Assembly: GCA_009731375.1 (NCBI GenBank)
Contig: BJOX01000142.1
Location: 233,989-297,988 of the forward strand
Direction of reading: 5' to 3'
Length of the DNA stretch: 64,000 nt
Origin: Paulinella micropora
Taxonomy: Eukaryota > Cercozoa > Imbricatea > Euglyphida
Shown here piece by piece: positions 30,801 to 40,952 of this stretch. The position numbers were made by a program, and so were the translations under genes. The notes beneath the pieces are model-generated. The model saw nothing but the letters and a program-made list of their open reading frames with translations, was not told the origin of the DNA and searched no databases. Every line of letters begins with the position of its first letter. Position 1 is the first letter of the stretch.

Positions 30801-32454
30801 GCGCAGCTCGTCCAGCGTGCAGATCCCGTACAGCTAGCGCCCACCAGCACACACACACGCACACACACACACACACACACAACAGCCCACAGCACTGCAT
30901 TCTTTTATGTGTGCCTTGCTGCCACTGAGAAAGCAAGAGCAAAAGGCAGCTGGGGGCAGAGTGGCGGCGGCGACCTGGAAGCTTTCGCGCAGCATGGCCA
31001 GCTCAGGCCGGCCCAGTCCAGCCCCCGGCGCCCTGGCCGCAGTCAGGAGACACAGACCACTGCCTCAATGCGCAGCGATGGGTGGGATGCACGACATATG
31101 TGCACAGCGTAGCGCGACCGCATCGAACGTATCGCCTGAGCCTATTTTGATGCGCTACGCTCCTAACAACCTACCACCCTCTGGCCGCCAGACGATGCTC
31201 ATGTATTTCACTCTCTTCAGGGTGCCGCCAGTGTTGTGGGGTCTAGGGTCTAGGCTGTACCTTTGTGCGGCCTGTTGCAGGCCCTCCAGGAACAAGGCGG
31301 CAGCACAGCGCGGGTTCCACGCGCTAGCACACCCAGAGCGCGCGTGGTCAGCGACAGGAGACACGACATGCAGGCGAGGCAAGCACGCAGGCAACGGAGG
31401 TGTCTGCGCATAATCGCTTGTTCAAGACGGGACCAAGAGCAAAGGACAGCCCAACCGCACAAAGGCAGGGTGTGAATGCCAAGGGTAAGCAAGCAGCTGG
31501 CTGGACAAGCAGACCCGGTCGGCGACACTTCTGCTGGGGGTTGGCCCTGAGTATCCCCTGACAGGTAGAGCAAAGTTTCCAAAAATATACAGAATGCTTG
31601 CACAAAATTATTCCTAAAGGCTACTAGGAAAGGTATCGAATTCACTAATAATGAGCGGCTGAGAACGTTTCTAGTCATTCATAGCCACAACGAGGGTTGT
31701 TCCCGGCTGAAGCGGTTGCCGCTATACTTCAGTAAGAAAGCACAAAAATCTAGCTTTGTTCTTACTGTTATTGCTGTTTGATGTCCTGGTGTTGTTGTTG
31801 CTGCTGCTGCTAGCAGAGTGTCAAGAGTGTCAAGAGCGGCTTGCCCTTGATTGGCTCGTTTGTGTGCGTGTATGTGTGTTTCGTTCCTTTGTTTGGTTGC
31901 TTGGTGGGTGCGTGTGTGTGCGTGCGTGTCTTGCATGCTGCTGTGCTGTTGGTTTGTGTTGACCTTCTTCTTCAGAGTCGGAGCAGTCTGTGTTGCTGGC
32001 GGGGCGCGGGCTTGCCAGGCGCTGGTAGTAGCGGCATTCTCCTTCCAGCTACACGCACGCACCACACACCGGTCAAGGGAAAGAGCCATCTCGCTGAGGT
32101 ATAGATTGAGTGAAATGTGATTGGAGGCAAGGACAGGGCAGTGAAGAGAAGGGGCAGCTAGAAAGGAGCAGACAGGAGCAGCAAGCAGCAGCATGCGGCA
32201 GCAAGGAGCAGCAGTCCAGGGATAGGCCACCAGCCGCACCGACGGCGCCGCTCGATGCTGCCGCTTGAAGTTTGCCGCCATATCGCTCTTGGCCAAACAC
32301 TGACCGTGCCGCACGCCTTGGCAGCCAAACAAACATCCAGCACTGCTAGCAAAACATATAACACCGTAACTAACATCAACAAGAGCCACTGCCCAAGCAC
32401 CTTCCCACCCCCCACCCCCAAAATTCTCTTGACTCCCATACAAAAAACAGTGAA

Positions 32455-32487
<33 letters not shown>

Positions 32488-33985
32488 AGAAAGAAAGTGC
32501 GTGTGCTATGTGTTGCCAGACCTAGGCGGTGCACGAGGTGGTGCGTGTGTGGCGCCACCAACAGGTGCCGACGCTTCAGCTTACCAAACATACGCATCGC
32601 CGTCAGCACATACACACATACACACACGTACACAACCACCAGCTGTCGACACTTTAGCTTGGAAAACACACGCATCGCCGTCAGCTATTACACATGCGTA
32701 TGCACACATACACACGCACACACATACATACATATTGCACATATTCGTGGAGAGAGAGAGACTGACAGACAGTCAGACAGGCCAGCGAGGCACAGCGCAC
32801 GTGAGCACTTCCAAGATTGTGCAGCGCATGTGAGCATTCCCAACATTGTGCAGCGCATGCAGGCATCGTAAGTCCGCGGCTTATGCAGCCGAGGCAGACG
32901 TCAGACACGCGCGATGCGAACAACATATAAGTGGAGCTGCTGCCCTCAAGCGCTGTGCGACCTTTGCCTCATCACTTTTATTCTCGCTCTTAACCATGTC
33001 TCTCATCATGTTTGATTGCCGTGGATAGAAATAGAGCAAGCAAAAAGTGAGGAAGGGAAGTAGAGGCAGGAGTAGAAATAGGAAAGTAGCTAGAGGTGGA
33101 GAGACCTTTTGACAGAGTCTGTCGGTGAAGCCGTGTGTGGTTTCGCCGGCCTGCACCTGTGGAGCAGCACTCGTGCCGACTGCGCCGCGCAAGCCCTCCT
33201 GGCAGCCGCCCACCAGCACCAGCCCAACAAGCTAGCAACTGCCTCTGCCGTGCCCACTCACTCCTGCTCAGATCAATGCCTGCTTCCCCTCTCTCTCTCT
33301 CTCTCTCCGTCTCTGCAGATCTCCAGTGGCCGACAACGCCAGGAGGAACGCCGAGAAGAAAACAGTGAAAAAGAGCCTCTTCCTCTATGTTGCGTCCCTT
33401 GCTTCTCTCTCCCTCAATGTAAGTCAAAACAGATATATAGGAAGTTTTGAGGTGCGGGCGGCCAAGGGGCGAGGGGGAGGGGGGGGGGGGGGGGGCCGGG
33501 NNNNNNNNNNNNNNNNNNNNNNNNNNNNNNNNNGGGGGGGGGGGGGGGGGGGGGGGGGGAGGGCCTGCATGGTTAAGTACTGGTCTCCGGGCAGGTAGAC
33601 AGTCACCATCAGCTTGCCCTTGGCACTCTACGCCGCACATTCAGCATGCGCAAGCGTGGAAGAGAAGGAAAGAGAGAGCAAGAGAGGTGGTGAAGGTGGG
33701 AGGAAGGAAGAAGGGACTTAAAAATTGTGTGAGATGAATAAAATGAAAGATATGCTGAAACATAAAGAGGAAGACAGACAGAGAAGGAAAGGAAGGGGAA
33801 AAAATCAGCGGGACGAGATAGTTTGCCACACTTACTTGAAAGTGCCCCTCACAAACTGCGCCTTTCAAACTAGTATCATGGTATTCAAGCTATACTAGTC
33901 GCGCTAGCCGCCCGAGGCCGCGAGAATGGCCAGCAAGCGCTGCAGCAGACTGGGCTGAGGAAGGGCAGCAGCAGCGCGCGGGGAA

Positions 33986-34016
<31 letters not shown>

Positions 34017-34102
34017 NNNNNNNNNNGACCGCCCACTGCGCTTGTGCCGACGAGAGCCCGCCCTCGCCCAGCACGCACGACTCCTGCTGCATCGCCGCGG
34101 TC
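19015..34102 (-). CDS. VPS9-domain protein (putative Rab5-family exchange factor), partial multi-exon model
   Basis: VPS9 domains catalyse GDP/GTP exchange on Rab5-type GTPases in endocytic traffic. Candidate exons, 5' to 3': 34102-34027 (cut by a gap), 32048-31964, 31323-31261, 31212-31178, 30833-30651, 29270-29225, 29188-29108, 28861-28832, 28052-27976, 27530-27490, 27041-26980, 26749-26682, 26425-26384, 25168-25074, one ending 24270, 24055-24018, 23705-23640, 20843-20793, 20705-20688, 20616-20519, 20346-20299, 20175-20103, 20007-19015. Phases agree from 28052 to 26384 and from 24270 to the stop. Upstream of 28052 the exon set is incomplete and several phases do not join. The 512-N gap at 25848 probably hides an exon. 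The N-terminal part matches no family I recognise. Some sequences are open on both strands, so individual upstream exons are less secure. Confidence 0.75.
20103..20843 (-). CDS. VPS9 domain core exons
   Basis: Exon 20843-20793 (FEVQRQAGRGLAAAEQQ, donor GTAAGC), a small exon 20705-20688 (DVHPYT, less sure), 20616-20519 (DVEESLL then SADDFFPIFLFVMSRARL), 20346-20299 (YMWGLADSSVLNGEG) and 20175-20103 join to give the two VPS9 hallmarks. These are (S/G)ADDFLP-type SADDFFPIF and the GE.GYYLT motif, read here as GEGGYYLTVFEAALSYVQEG. Phases 0-0-0-2-2-0 agree. The conserved Asp pair and Pro of the first motif are present. The acceptor at 20176 was chosen because only it restores GYYLT. Confidence 0.9.
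22110..22270. mobile_element. Long palindromic MITE-like element
   Basis: Arms beginning TTCACGCAAATTTTGCGTTA and AGGGGAGTGTCCTGAATGCC pair almost perfectly with the right half, which ends GCAAAATTTGCGTGAATTCC. The centre is GCCGGAGGTACCGGC. The end sequence (ACACTCCCCTAACGCAAAT) recurs in the ~170-bp units at 22450-22640. No coding capacity. Confidence 0.8.
22322..22690. repeat. Three tandem ~170-bp units sharing the palindrome terminus
   Basis: Units starting near 22324, 22503 and 22668 share ATCGAGTCTGGGGCTAGCCA, ATGAGCTCCCAACTCCTCCT and ACACTCCCCTAACG...GTGAATTCC. They look like internally deleted or chained copies of an element with the same ends as 22110-22270. Confidence 0.75.
23640..25168 (-). 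CDS. VPS9 gene: helical region upstream of the VPS9 core
   Basis: Exon 25168-25074 encodes a coiled-coil-like segment (CERAQQQELEAVARAQENLE, then AVARAQAAREQ) with a 30-base internal duplication. The exon ending 24270 (FARVHLHDCLAWLAHDLQQA, donor GTATGC) lacks a visible AG acceptor nearby. Exon 24055-24018 gives LKRLHVKEDALL. Exon 23705-23640 gives RAHLLELRARSQTDFGIPPT, then QQ with a GC donor (CAG|GCAACA), in phase with exon 20843. The ..DFGIPP.. segment fits the helix before the VPS9 core in Rabex-type proteins. Confidence 0.7.
25322..25847. repeat. CT, ATGT/TGTG tracts and a duplicated 30-bp unit in a VPS9-gene intron
   Basis: CT repeats (25352-25410), TGTATG tracts (about 25559-25683) and two adjacent copies of GGCTGGCTGCAGGGCAAGGC plus CGTGCTGCAG (about 25712-25771) precede the gap. 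The duplicated unit is open on the minus strand but has no GT donor, so no exon is called. Confidence 0.75.
25848..26359. other. Assembly gap (512 N)
   Basis: Flanked by G runs on both sides and inside the VPS9 gene. The phase change between exons 26384 and 25168 suggests a missing exon here. Confidence 0.98.
26384..28052 (-). CDS. VPS9 gene: five phase-consistent upstream exons
   Basis: 28052-27976 (MLADTFLLWFDYGCKANDQG, then KELIE), 27530-27490 (AAPADRSQAYSWLW), 27041-26980 (ARWRFQKGFQTLEKKPHTML), 26749-26682 (VMRQFMEGLRMHVEQQHGAA, then LQ) and 26425-26384 (ELVPSSLDDHPALL). Phases run 0, 2, 1, 0, 0 and join. The 26682 donor reads CAG|GCCAAT, a GC donor. The protein segment is likely helical; I do not recognise a family. 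The 27490-27530 region is also open on the plus strand, but the minus reading fits splice sites and phase better. Confidence 0.65.
27070..27127. repeat. CT microsatellite in a VPS9-gene intron
   Basis: A CT tract within the intron between exons 27490 and 27041. The surrounding 27128-27489 is non-repetitive without a supported exon. Confidence 0.9.
27740..27830. repeat. TATC microsatellite
   Basis: TATC repeats in the intron between exons 27976 and 27530. Confidence 0.95.
28160..28270. repeat. GAA/GAG triplet tract
   Basis: A purine triplet tract in the VPS9 gene. It gives Ser or Leu open frames on the minus strand but no splice-site support as coding. Confidence 0.85.
28395..28500. repeat. 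Duplicated ACAAGGGCCAGCTGCG segment
   Basis: Two copies of ACAAGGGCCAGCTGCG, at about 28391 and 28438, lie next to a stretch open on both strands. On the minus strand LLHARPSQLAL is bounded by AG and GT. On the plus strand a 62-base open segment with AG/GT borders reads QLRRAGMQQLRRAVDG. Strand cannot be decided by eye. Confidence 0.5.
28832..34102 (-). CDS. VPS9 gene: 5' candidate exons (family unknown)
   Basis: 34102-34027 (TAAMQQESCVLGEGG, then LSSAQAQWAV), 32048-31964 (LEGECRYYQRLASPRPASNT, then DCSDSEE), 31323-31261 (AWNPRCAAALFLEGLQQAAQ) joined in phase to 31212-31178 (VKYMSIVWRPE), 30833-30651 (61 codons, LYGICTLDELRNLTRHDVAA...LGQHDPHSK), 29270-29225 (QRELMFVPAELWQGL), 29188-29108 (WGEGGKLRSARRLADVFAVL, then LLEHHRL) and 28861-28832 (SFLSDQAEEV). 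All have AG and GT borders and protein-like composition. Not all phases connect, so exons are missing, or a second minus-strand gene begins here. Confidence 0.6.
32460..32870. repeat. GAAA tract and paired ~45-bp and ~32-bp duplications
   Basis: A GAAA tract (32457-32498) is followed by two ~45-bp related segments sharing CATCGCCGTCAGC (about 32570-32610 and 32643-32686) and by two to three copies of a unit containing GTGCAGCGCATG (about 32795-32866). They resemble the exon-edge echoes of ADA2 and ADA3, but no parent exon is certain. Confidence 0.5.
33470..34026. other. Poly-G runs with two assembly gaps
   Basis: Gaps at 33501-33533 and 34017-34026 are embedded in long G runs. The region between (33600-33990) is purine-rich. 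A stretch at about 33900-33960 is open on the minus strand (LLQRLLAILAASGG) but its exon status is undecided. Confidence 0.85.
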
Positions 34103-34518
34103 CTGCAGCACACACCCTTCGCACACACCGCACAACACAAGCCCGGGCCCTGAAACCGCTCTTCCCCGTCCAACTCTGCTTCTGTCCTTTTTGCTGTGTT
34201 CTTGCTGGCTGTAATGTCTCTGCAGTCGTGTTTCTTGCGGGTTGCCTACCTCTTCCTTCCTCCGTTCCATCTCTCAAAGCACTCATACATCACCGAAAAG
34301 GAACACGCATACAAATCGCTTGCATAAAGATGTTCGAATGCAAACAGGCGAACAGACGCTGCATGAACTCTCACATATATTCATACATATATCATACAAC
34401 GAGTTATTATTATAATAAAAAAAACATACATACATACATACATATAAATATATATATATATATATAATATACAGACATAAAAAAAACATACATACATACA
34501 TACATACATACATACACA

Positions 34519-34550
<32 letters not shown>

Positions 34551-34922
34551 GTATGTATGTACAGACATACATACACACATGTACGCACTTCATGGATTTA
34601 TGGTGAGTTCAAAATGAACGTGTATCTATGACTATAAGAAGGTATGCCGACGAATTCTGTATGTATCTTGCGTACGTAAGAATGTATGTATTTATTTATG
34701 CAAGCACAAACATACATACATACATACATGCATGCATGCATGCATGCATATATACATACATACATACATACATACATGCATACATACATACGTACATGTA
34801 CAGCATACATGCATACAGCATACATGCATACATACATACATACATATGTATGTACATACATACATACATACGTTAGTACGTACATACATACATACATACA
34901 TACACACACATACATGCATACA

Positions 34923-34953
<31 letters not shown>

Positions 34954-35376
34954 GTACATACAGGAATCCTTGCATGCATGCATGCACACATACATACATC
35001 CACACGCATGCATGCATATATACATGCATACTTAAATACATACATACATACATACATACATACATACATACATGCATAATGTACATACATTACATACATA
35101 CATACATACATACATATGTACATATGTACATACATGCATATGAATGAGATGAAGCCAAACGGCTAAGACGATAAAATGTTCCGAATTCTGCGGTATATTC
35201 ACTTTTGTTGTTGGTATGTTTGTCTCAACCAAAAGTTGTGGAAAATGAGAACACAAAGAAAGAGTGGTGTTGCGCTTATAGTTCTGCTTATCGAAGCGCG
35301 TGCGCTTGAGTAGGAGAATCCCATCAATAGTCTTCCTAAAACAGAAATTCTTGAAGAAAAGTCGCATCTCCTCCCC
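34103..35376. other. Spacer between the divergent VPS9 and Kelch genes, CATA-rich
   Basis: 34103-34380 is non-repetitive. About 34425-35140 is CATA/CATG and TA microsatellite. 35150-35376 is unique sequence just upstream of the Kelch start and should contain its promoter. No gene or recognisable core promoter motif was found. Confidence 0.75.
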
Positions 35377-36828
35377 ATGCATCACCCTTTTGCTAACGCT
35401 TCGTCCTCCCCACCGGCTTCAAGCTCCAGTACTAGCTCCTCAGCATCTCAGACACCTCCCGTCTCGCATGACATGGCTAGTGTTGAGCTTTGCATTCGTT
35501 ACTTTGCTGACACAAGGACAATCATGACACAATTGTACAAGATACCGGAAGGGACTTATTCCGAGGAAGGGCCTGGAGCAGCTGTCTTCACGGTTTCTCA
35601 TAAGAATGACAAGAATCAGAACCTTGAGGGTGTGCAGGTTGTCAGACGAAGCACGGAATGCGACACAAAGAAGCTGGAAGCTATGGCTGAGAAGGGTCGT
35701 TCAGAGGTGGCATACGAGTTGGAAAAGTTGCCTCAAGTAATCGCAGATCTCGATTCTGATATCCATGATCTTGGAGCCAAACTGGAACAACCAAACAGAA
35801 GCGACCGTAAATTTTTGTTGGACAGGCTTTTCCAGTGTCACATGCTGAAGGGAAAACACAGCAAGAAGCTTGAGGAGCTGAGGGCATTGCGAGAGGCGAA
35901 GCTTAGTGTAGAAGTGGACCGTATCTACACACGAATGCAGCTCCGCAGTGAAAACATGGTAAAGCGAGCTGAAAAAGAAGTACAGGCCGTTGCCTTGCAC
36001 AACCAACGAGTCTTTGTTGTGGGAGGAGCTTCAGGGAGTGGAAGGTAGGAAATTATATCATTTGCAAATTGTTATGATTTGAAGTTGTCATGGCATTATT
36101 GAAATTGCAGGGCCGCATTGAACAGTGTGGAATATTTGGATGCTGGAAGAAGTGAGGACGGGTGGAGGAGCGATATAGATCCGCTGAGTTGCGAGCGGTT
36201 GGGTGGTGCTGCCACAGTTTTGAAAGGAAAACTATACGTAGTTGGGGGATCAGACCTGCAGTCAATCTGGGATAATGCCGAATGCTTCTCACCTCAAACC
36301 GGTTCCTGGGACAAACTGCCTAAGATGGCTACGAAGCGTGTGAAGTGTGCAGCGTCCTTTCTAAATGGAAAGCTTTGGGTTTTGGGAGGGTCAGATGAAA
36401 CATTTTCTGCCTTGTCGTCTGTAGAGGTATTTGACGATGTAGCAAAGAGCTGGTCTCTCTCGACTGCTATGAATACAAAGCGAAGCGGAGTAGCAGCAGC
36501 AGTATGCAATGGATATCTGTATGCGATCGGTGGCCACAACGGGGAGACAAGTTTGTCCACTGTGGAACGCTTTGATCTTTCACGCAACGTGTGGGAGGCG
36601 GTGGCTGCTATGAACTCGAAAAGAAAGAATTGCGCAGCTGCAGTTCTAAATGGAAAGCTTTGGGTAATGGGGGGGTCCAGTCGGGACGATGTTTCTGTGG
36701 CGGAAGGTGATGACCATCTGGAGGGATATTCCTTGGACACTGTGGAGCGTTTTGATTTGCGAAACAATCGTTGGGATTTCGTCGCTCCCATGCACTTCAA
36801 GCGCACAGGTATGCACAGTTTTAGTGAT

Positions 36829-36861
<33 letters not shown>

Positions 36862-37572
36862 ATATATATACATATATATTATATATATATTATATATATA
36901 TATGCATATATGTATGTATGTATGTATGTACGTATATATATATATATGTATATATATACATATATGTATGTATGTATGTATGTATGTATATATATATATA
37001 TGTGTGTGTGTGTATGTGTGTGTGTGTGTGTAATATACATCGATTGCGTGTGTCCACAAATGTATTTGCAAGCATATATGCTTCTTTACACATACATTAG
37101 TAAGCAGATTTTTCTTTTAGATGTAGATACGAAAAATTATTGTGGGCATTCATAGAAATAATCGCTCCAAGAACATTGCATAAGGTGGCTGTGCAAATCC
37201 TCCCTATCATCGATTTGTCCACGGTCAATAGTAATTGCAAATTCTCCTCTGTCATGACCCCGAACTATCCGCATCGTTCACCCTTTTCCTCGTCATCAGC
37301 GCGGCAGCTACCGCATAAAGTATTGATGGGCTGTTTACAGGCTGCGCAGCCGCTGTTTTGAATGGAACGCTCTACGTCATGGGCGGCAGCGATGCCCCGA
37401 ACTCTTACCTGGCCACTTGCGAGCGCTTCAACCTGGAGCGCAATGATTGGGAAGCAGGTAATTATTAGATAGTTATCATATAGTTGCTTCGGTTTTCTGA
37501 AGACTGCTTCATGTTTTGGCAGTGGCTTCGATGGCTATGGGCCGGAATTTCTGTGCTTCGGCTGTTCTTTGA
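35377..37572 (+). CDS. Kelch-repeat protein with N-terminal coiled-coil-like region
   Basis: Four exons: 35377-36044, 36111-36808, 37341-37457 and 37523-37572, all GT-AG, phases 2-1-1 then stop, giving 510 residues. After a Ser/Pro-rich start, residues about 60-210 are charged and helical. Six Kelch-type Gly-Gly motifs follow: VFVVGGASG, LYVVGGSD, LWVLGGSD, LYAIGGHN, LWVMGGSS and LYVMGGSD, each with downstream (V/A)E.F and W residues. Kelch repeats form a beta-propeller used for protein binding; no BTB domain is present. The reading stops early in the last repeat (MGRNFCASAVL then stop), so the propeller must close in an unusual way or the gene is truncated. The ATG at 35377 was chosen as the first in frame. 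It has long exons and AT-richer codons, unlike its neighbours. Confidence 0.9.
36825..37065. repeat. CA/TA/TATG microsatellite in the third Kelch-gene intron position
   Basis: CA and TA repeats begin about 25 bases after the donor at 36809, followed by TATG and GT. The 532-base intron is the only microsatellite-rich one in this gene, and no exon copies occur in it. Confidence 0.9.
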
Positions 37573-38700
37573 GGCTCGGAAGCAAAGCGTAGTCCTCGGA
37601 TCACGGTGTCTGAAGCAGCCTTGAGACTCGCAAGAGATTCTACCCGTGGTGGCACCATCGTTAAGAACTACTACTCGCGGCCCGCGGCTGTGGTCAAGTT
37701 GTCACTGCGGCATTGTCCAACTCTTCAATTCAAGTTTAGGGCCCCCGTTTGCCCCTGTACTGAGTCTGCTTTTCTTTCTCTCTTTGTGTTTGCCCCAGGG
37801 TGGCTCATTGATAGTATTGATGTTCGCGGCCGGTTTGAAGGCTTACATATTATACTTCCTTTCAAGTTCAGCTCTATGAAAAGCAAGCGTTCCGGCTCAT
37901 TTATTAAAAGTCGCCGAGTCACTCACAGTCGCAGTGCGGTGGAAACTTGAAAACTGCCGCATCGTCACGGTCTGAGGTTAATCAGAGTGTCACGGTCACT
38001 GAGTCAGAGTCACACCAGAACTTGAATGAACTTGAAAAGTTTGGTGAAAATCATGATCCCGGCTGTCACCATGATACCAGCCGTTCAATGCATCATCTAT
38101 ATCAAGCTTTATTCACTGGTTCAACTACTAAGCCGGCCTGGTCGATGGCTCAGCTCGTATCGTTTAATGACACTGACGATGTCTCAGAGCCTGTCATGAA
38201 TTTATTCGGTGGCACTATGCCGGGTAATCATCCGGAGGGCCACGGCCGACCGTCCTAATCCGAGTCAGAAGTTCAAGTTACTCAGTATATTAATATATCT
38301 CTGATTCAGAATCCGGGCTGATTCTCATCGGTGACAGGCGGCCAGAGTGCCGCCAGTCTCAGAGTCTGACCGCAGTGACTCGGATGCTCAGAAATAATCT
38401 GATTTCAAGTTCAAGTTTCATTGACTTCAACTCAGCAGTGAATCAGCGGCAGCCTGCTTAGCCTGACTCAGCGGGCGGTGTAATACTGAGTTCGACTCGT
38501 GACTTCTCGTGCGCATAGGGTTGAGCGCGCTCGGGCCCCCCGGGGCAGGGGGGAGAAGGGATTATGCGGCCGGCCCACTATGATAATGGCCCCGCAATAC
38601 TTACTAGTACCGTTTCGGTCTCAGCTGAGCCGCGAAAATTTGAACTATATCATAGTACTCACCGATTTTTTAAAGCGTGACGGAACTTGAAGCTAAACAA
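37573..38700. other. Intergenic sequence after the Kelch gene
   Basis: Non-repetitive apart from short recurring GAGTCA/GACTC words at 37910-38480. Two open frames (about 37606-37950 and 37947-38258) have no family resemblance, no splice support and ordinary random-frame length. I see no gene. Confidence 0.6.
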
Positions 38701-39145
38701 TTTTCAAAAAAACGACTCAGGCTTTCAAGGGGCGGCTGTATCATATAATACAGTTTTCAAAAAACTGTACGGGGCAATTTTCGAAAAACTGCTACAATGA
38801 AAGTTTCAAAAAACTGCACGGCGGTGGCAGTGATTTTCAAAAAACTCAGTGCCACGGTACTATGATATTTTTAAAAAACTGTACAATTTTCAAGAAACCC
38901 GGTAGGCTGTATAATTTACAAAAAACCGGACTACAATTTTCAAGAAACTGCTTCAAAGTTAACTTGATATAATTTTCAAAAAACTGTATAATTTGAACGG
39001 TTCAAAACTTGAAACTGCCAGTACAGTCAATTTTCAAAAAATTGTCAGTAGTACAACTTTCATATGATTTTCAAAAAACTGCCAGTATATGATTTTCAAA
39101 AAATTGTATAATTTTCGAAAAACTGTACAATTTCCGAAAAACTAC
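38700..39145. repeat. Degenerate short repeat TTTTCAAAAAACTG
   Basis: The core ATTTTCAAAAAACTG occurs more than fifteen times at irregular spacing of about 15-40 bases, with variants TTTTCGAAAAACTG and TTTTCAAGAAACTG. The units are not strictly tandem; unique words separate them. Confidence 0.85.
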
Positions 39146-39274
39146 ATCCAATTTATTAATAAAATATTAATAATTCTTTAACTTGAAATGTCGGCGGTTG
39201 TAGTAACATCCACTTCTGGTAATTGTGTGAGACCGTAGTACGAAGCCTAAGTATTAATAAAGACTAGTATTATA

Positions 39275-39482
39275 ATATTACAGCCGAGGACATTCAAGTG
39301 TCAAACCAACCATCAGATTCAAATTAACAACCAGAATTCAAATTAGTTCAATTTGACGGCTATATCCGTCCGCAAAATCAACACAAGTTTCGCGATACCG
39401 TTAAATTGCACTAATTTGAATTCTGGTTGTTAAGTTGAATCTAATGGTTGACTTTGACACTTGAATGTCCTCGGCTGTAATA
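39275..39482. mobile_element. MITE with ~80-bp terminal inverted repeats
   Basis: Left end TATTACAGCCGAGGACATTC, continuing AAGTGTCAAACCAACCATCA; right end is the imperfect reverse complement (...CACTTGAATGTCCTCGGCTGTAATA). Only about 45 bases separate the arms. No coding sequence. TA-rich flanks would fit a TA-type target site, not proven. Confidence 0.85.
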
Positions 39483-39629
39483 CAAATTATTACTGTCGCA
39501 TTCACTGACTAGTTTCAACAACTTCAGAAGACTTCTCTTTCAAACAAAGAAAACAGTGACACGACTTAGTATCGTACGTACCATAATTTACATTCCGACT
39601 CTTTGATTTTTCATAATCCTTATTCTTAC

Positions 39630-39678
39630 TACCAGTAGTAGTAGTATTAATAGTAGTAGTAGTAGTAGTAGTAGTAGT

Positions 39679-39744
<66 letters not shown>

Positions 39745-39758
39745 TGGTAGTAGTAGTG

Positions 39759-39854
<96 letters not shown>

Positions 39855-39880
39855 AGGAGAAGAAATTACAAGAAAGAGAA

Positions 39881-39918
<38 letters not shown>

Positions 39919-40290
39919 GGAGGAGGAGGAGGAGGAGGAGAAGAAGAAGAAGAAGAAGAAGAAGAAAGGAGGAGGAGGAGGAGGAGGAGGAGAGAGAAGA
40001 AAGAGGAAGAAGAGGAGGAGGAAGGAAAAGATCATGATGAAGAAGCAGAAAAAGTCGGTGTAAAGGAAGAACTAATAAAAGAACAAGGTCTAATCAAAGA
40101 ACAACAACTTGAGGAAGAAGAGTAAACACTTTGGGAATAAGAGGAAGAGAAGGAAGAAGAAGAAGAAGGAGAAGGAGAAGAAGAAGAAGAAGGAGAAGAA
40201 GAAGAAGAAGAAGAAGAAGAAGAGGGCAAGATGGCTGACGTCGAGGGCGATGAAGATAAAGGTGAAGAAGAAGAAGAAGAAGAAGAAGAA

Positions 40291-40334
<44 letters not shown>

Positions 40335-40560
40335 GGAGGAGGAGGAGGAGCAGGAGAAGGAGGAGCGAGAGGGAGTGGGCGTGAAAGGGGAGGAGGAGAA
40401 AGGGAAGGAGAAGGAGGAGGAAAAGGAGGAGGATGAGGAGGAGGAAGAAGAAGAAGAAGAAGAAGAAGAAGAAGAGGAGGAGGAGGAGGAGGAGGAGGAG
40501 AAAGGGAAGGGGGAGGAGGGGGCCGAGGCGGAGGAGAGAGATACATTTGGATCAGCCAGG
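39630..40560. repeat. AGT, GAA and GAG triplet tracts
   Basis: AGT/GTA triplets (39635-39850) pass into long purine triplets (39880-40540). A plus-strand frame from 40231 reads MADVEGDEDKGEEEE and stays Glu-rich for 116 codons. The matching minus frames are Ser or Leu runs. No splice signal or family match supports a gene. Confidence 0.9.
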
Positions 40561-40763
40561 TTGGTCAAACCGCTCAAGTGAGCCTGCACGCACAACAAAC
40601 ACACACACACACACATGTAGCTATATTCGTCAACCCACTCAAGTGATCCTCACGAAACACACACACACACACATACACACACACGCACACACACAGATTC
40701 AAGGCTACATGAGTCTGAAAAGCGCACAAATACACACATAGACGCATAGTTAGGTACACACAC

Positions 40764-40803
<40 letters not shown>

Positions 40804-40817
40804 ATAAGGGTTCCCTT

Positions 40818-40857
<40 letters not shown>

Positions 40858-40917
40858 TAGATAGATAGATAGATAGATCGCAACGGCCACGGTAAGATGG
40901 AGCATATATATATATAT

Positions 40918-40952
<35 letters not shown>

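Noticed and set aside
33300-33375. Plus-strand exon after a strong CT tract ending CTGCAG
   Set aside because: No neighbouring plus-strand exon joins it, and the surrounding exons are on the minus strand; undecidable by eye.
37606-38258. Two plus-strand open frames after the Kelch gene
   Set aside because: Ordinary random-frame length, no domain, no splice borders, and rich in short GAGTCA words.
40231-40581. Glu-rich plus-strand frame beginning MADVEGDEDKG
   Set aside because: Open only because of GAA/GAG repeats; no splice sites, family match or extension.
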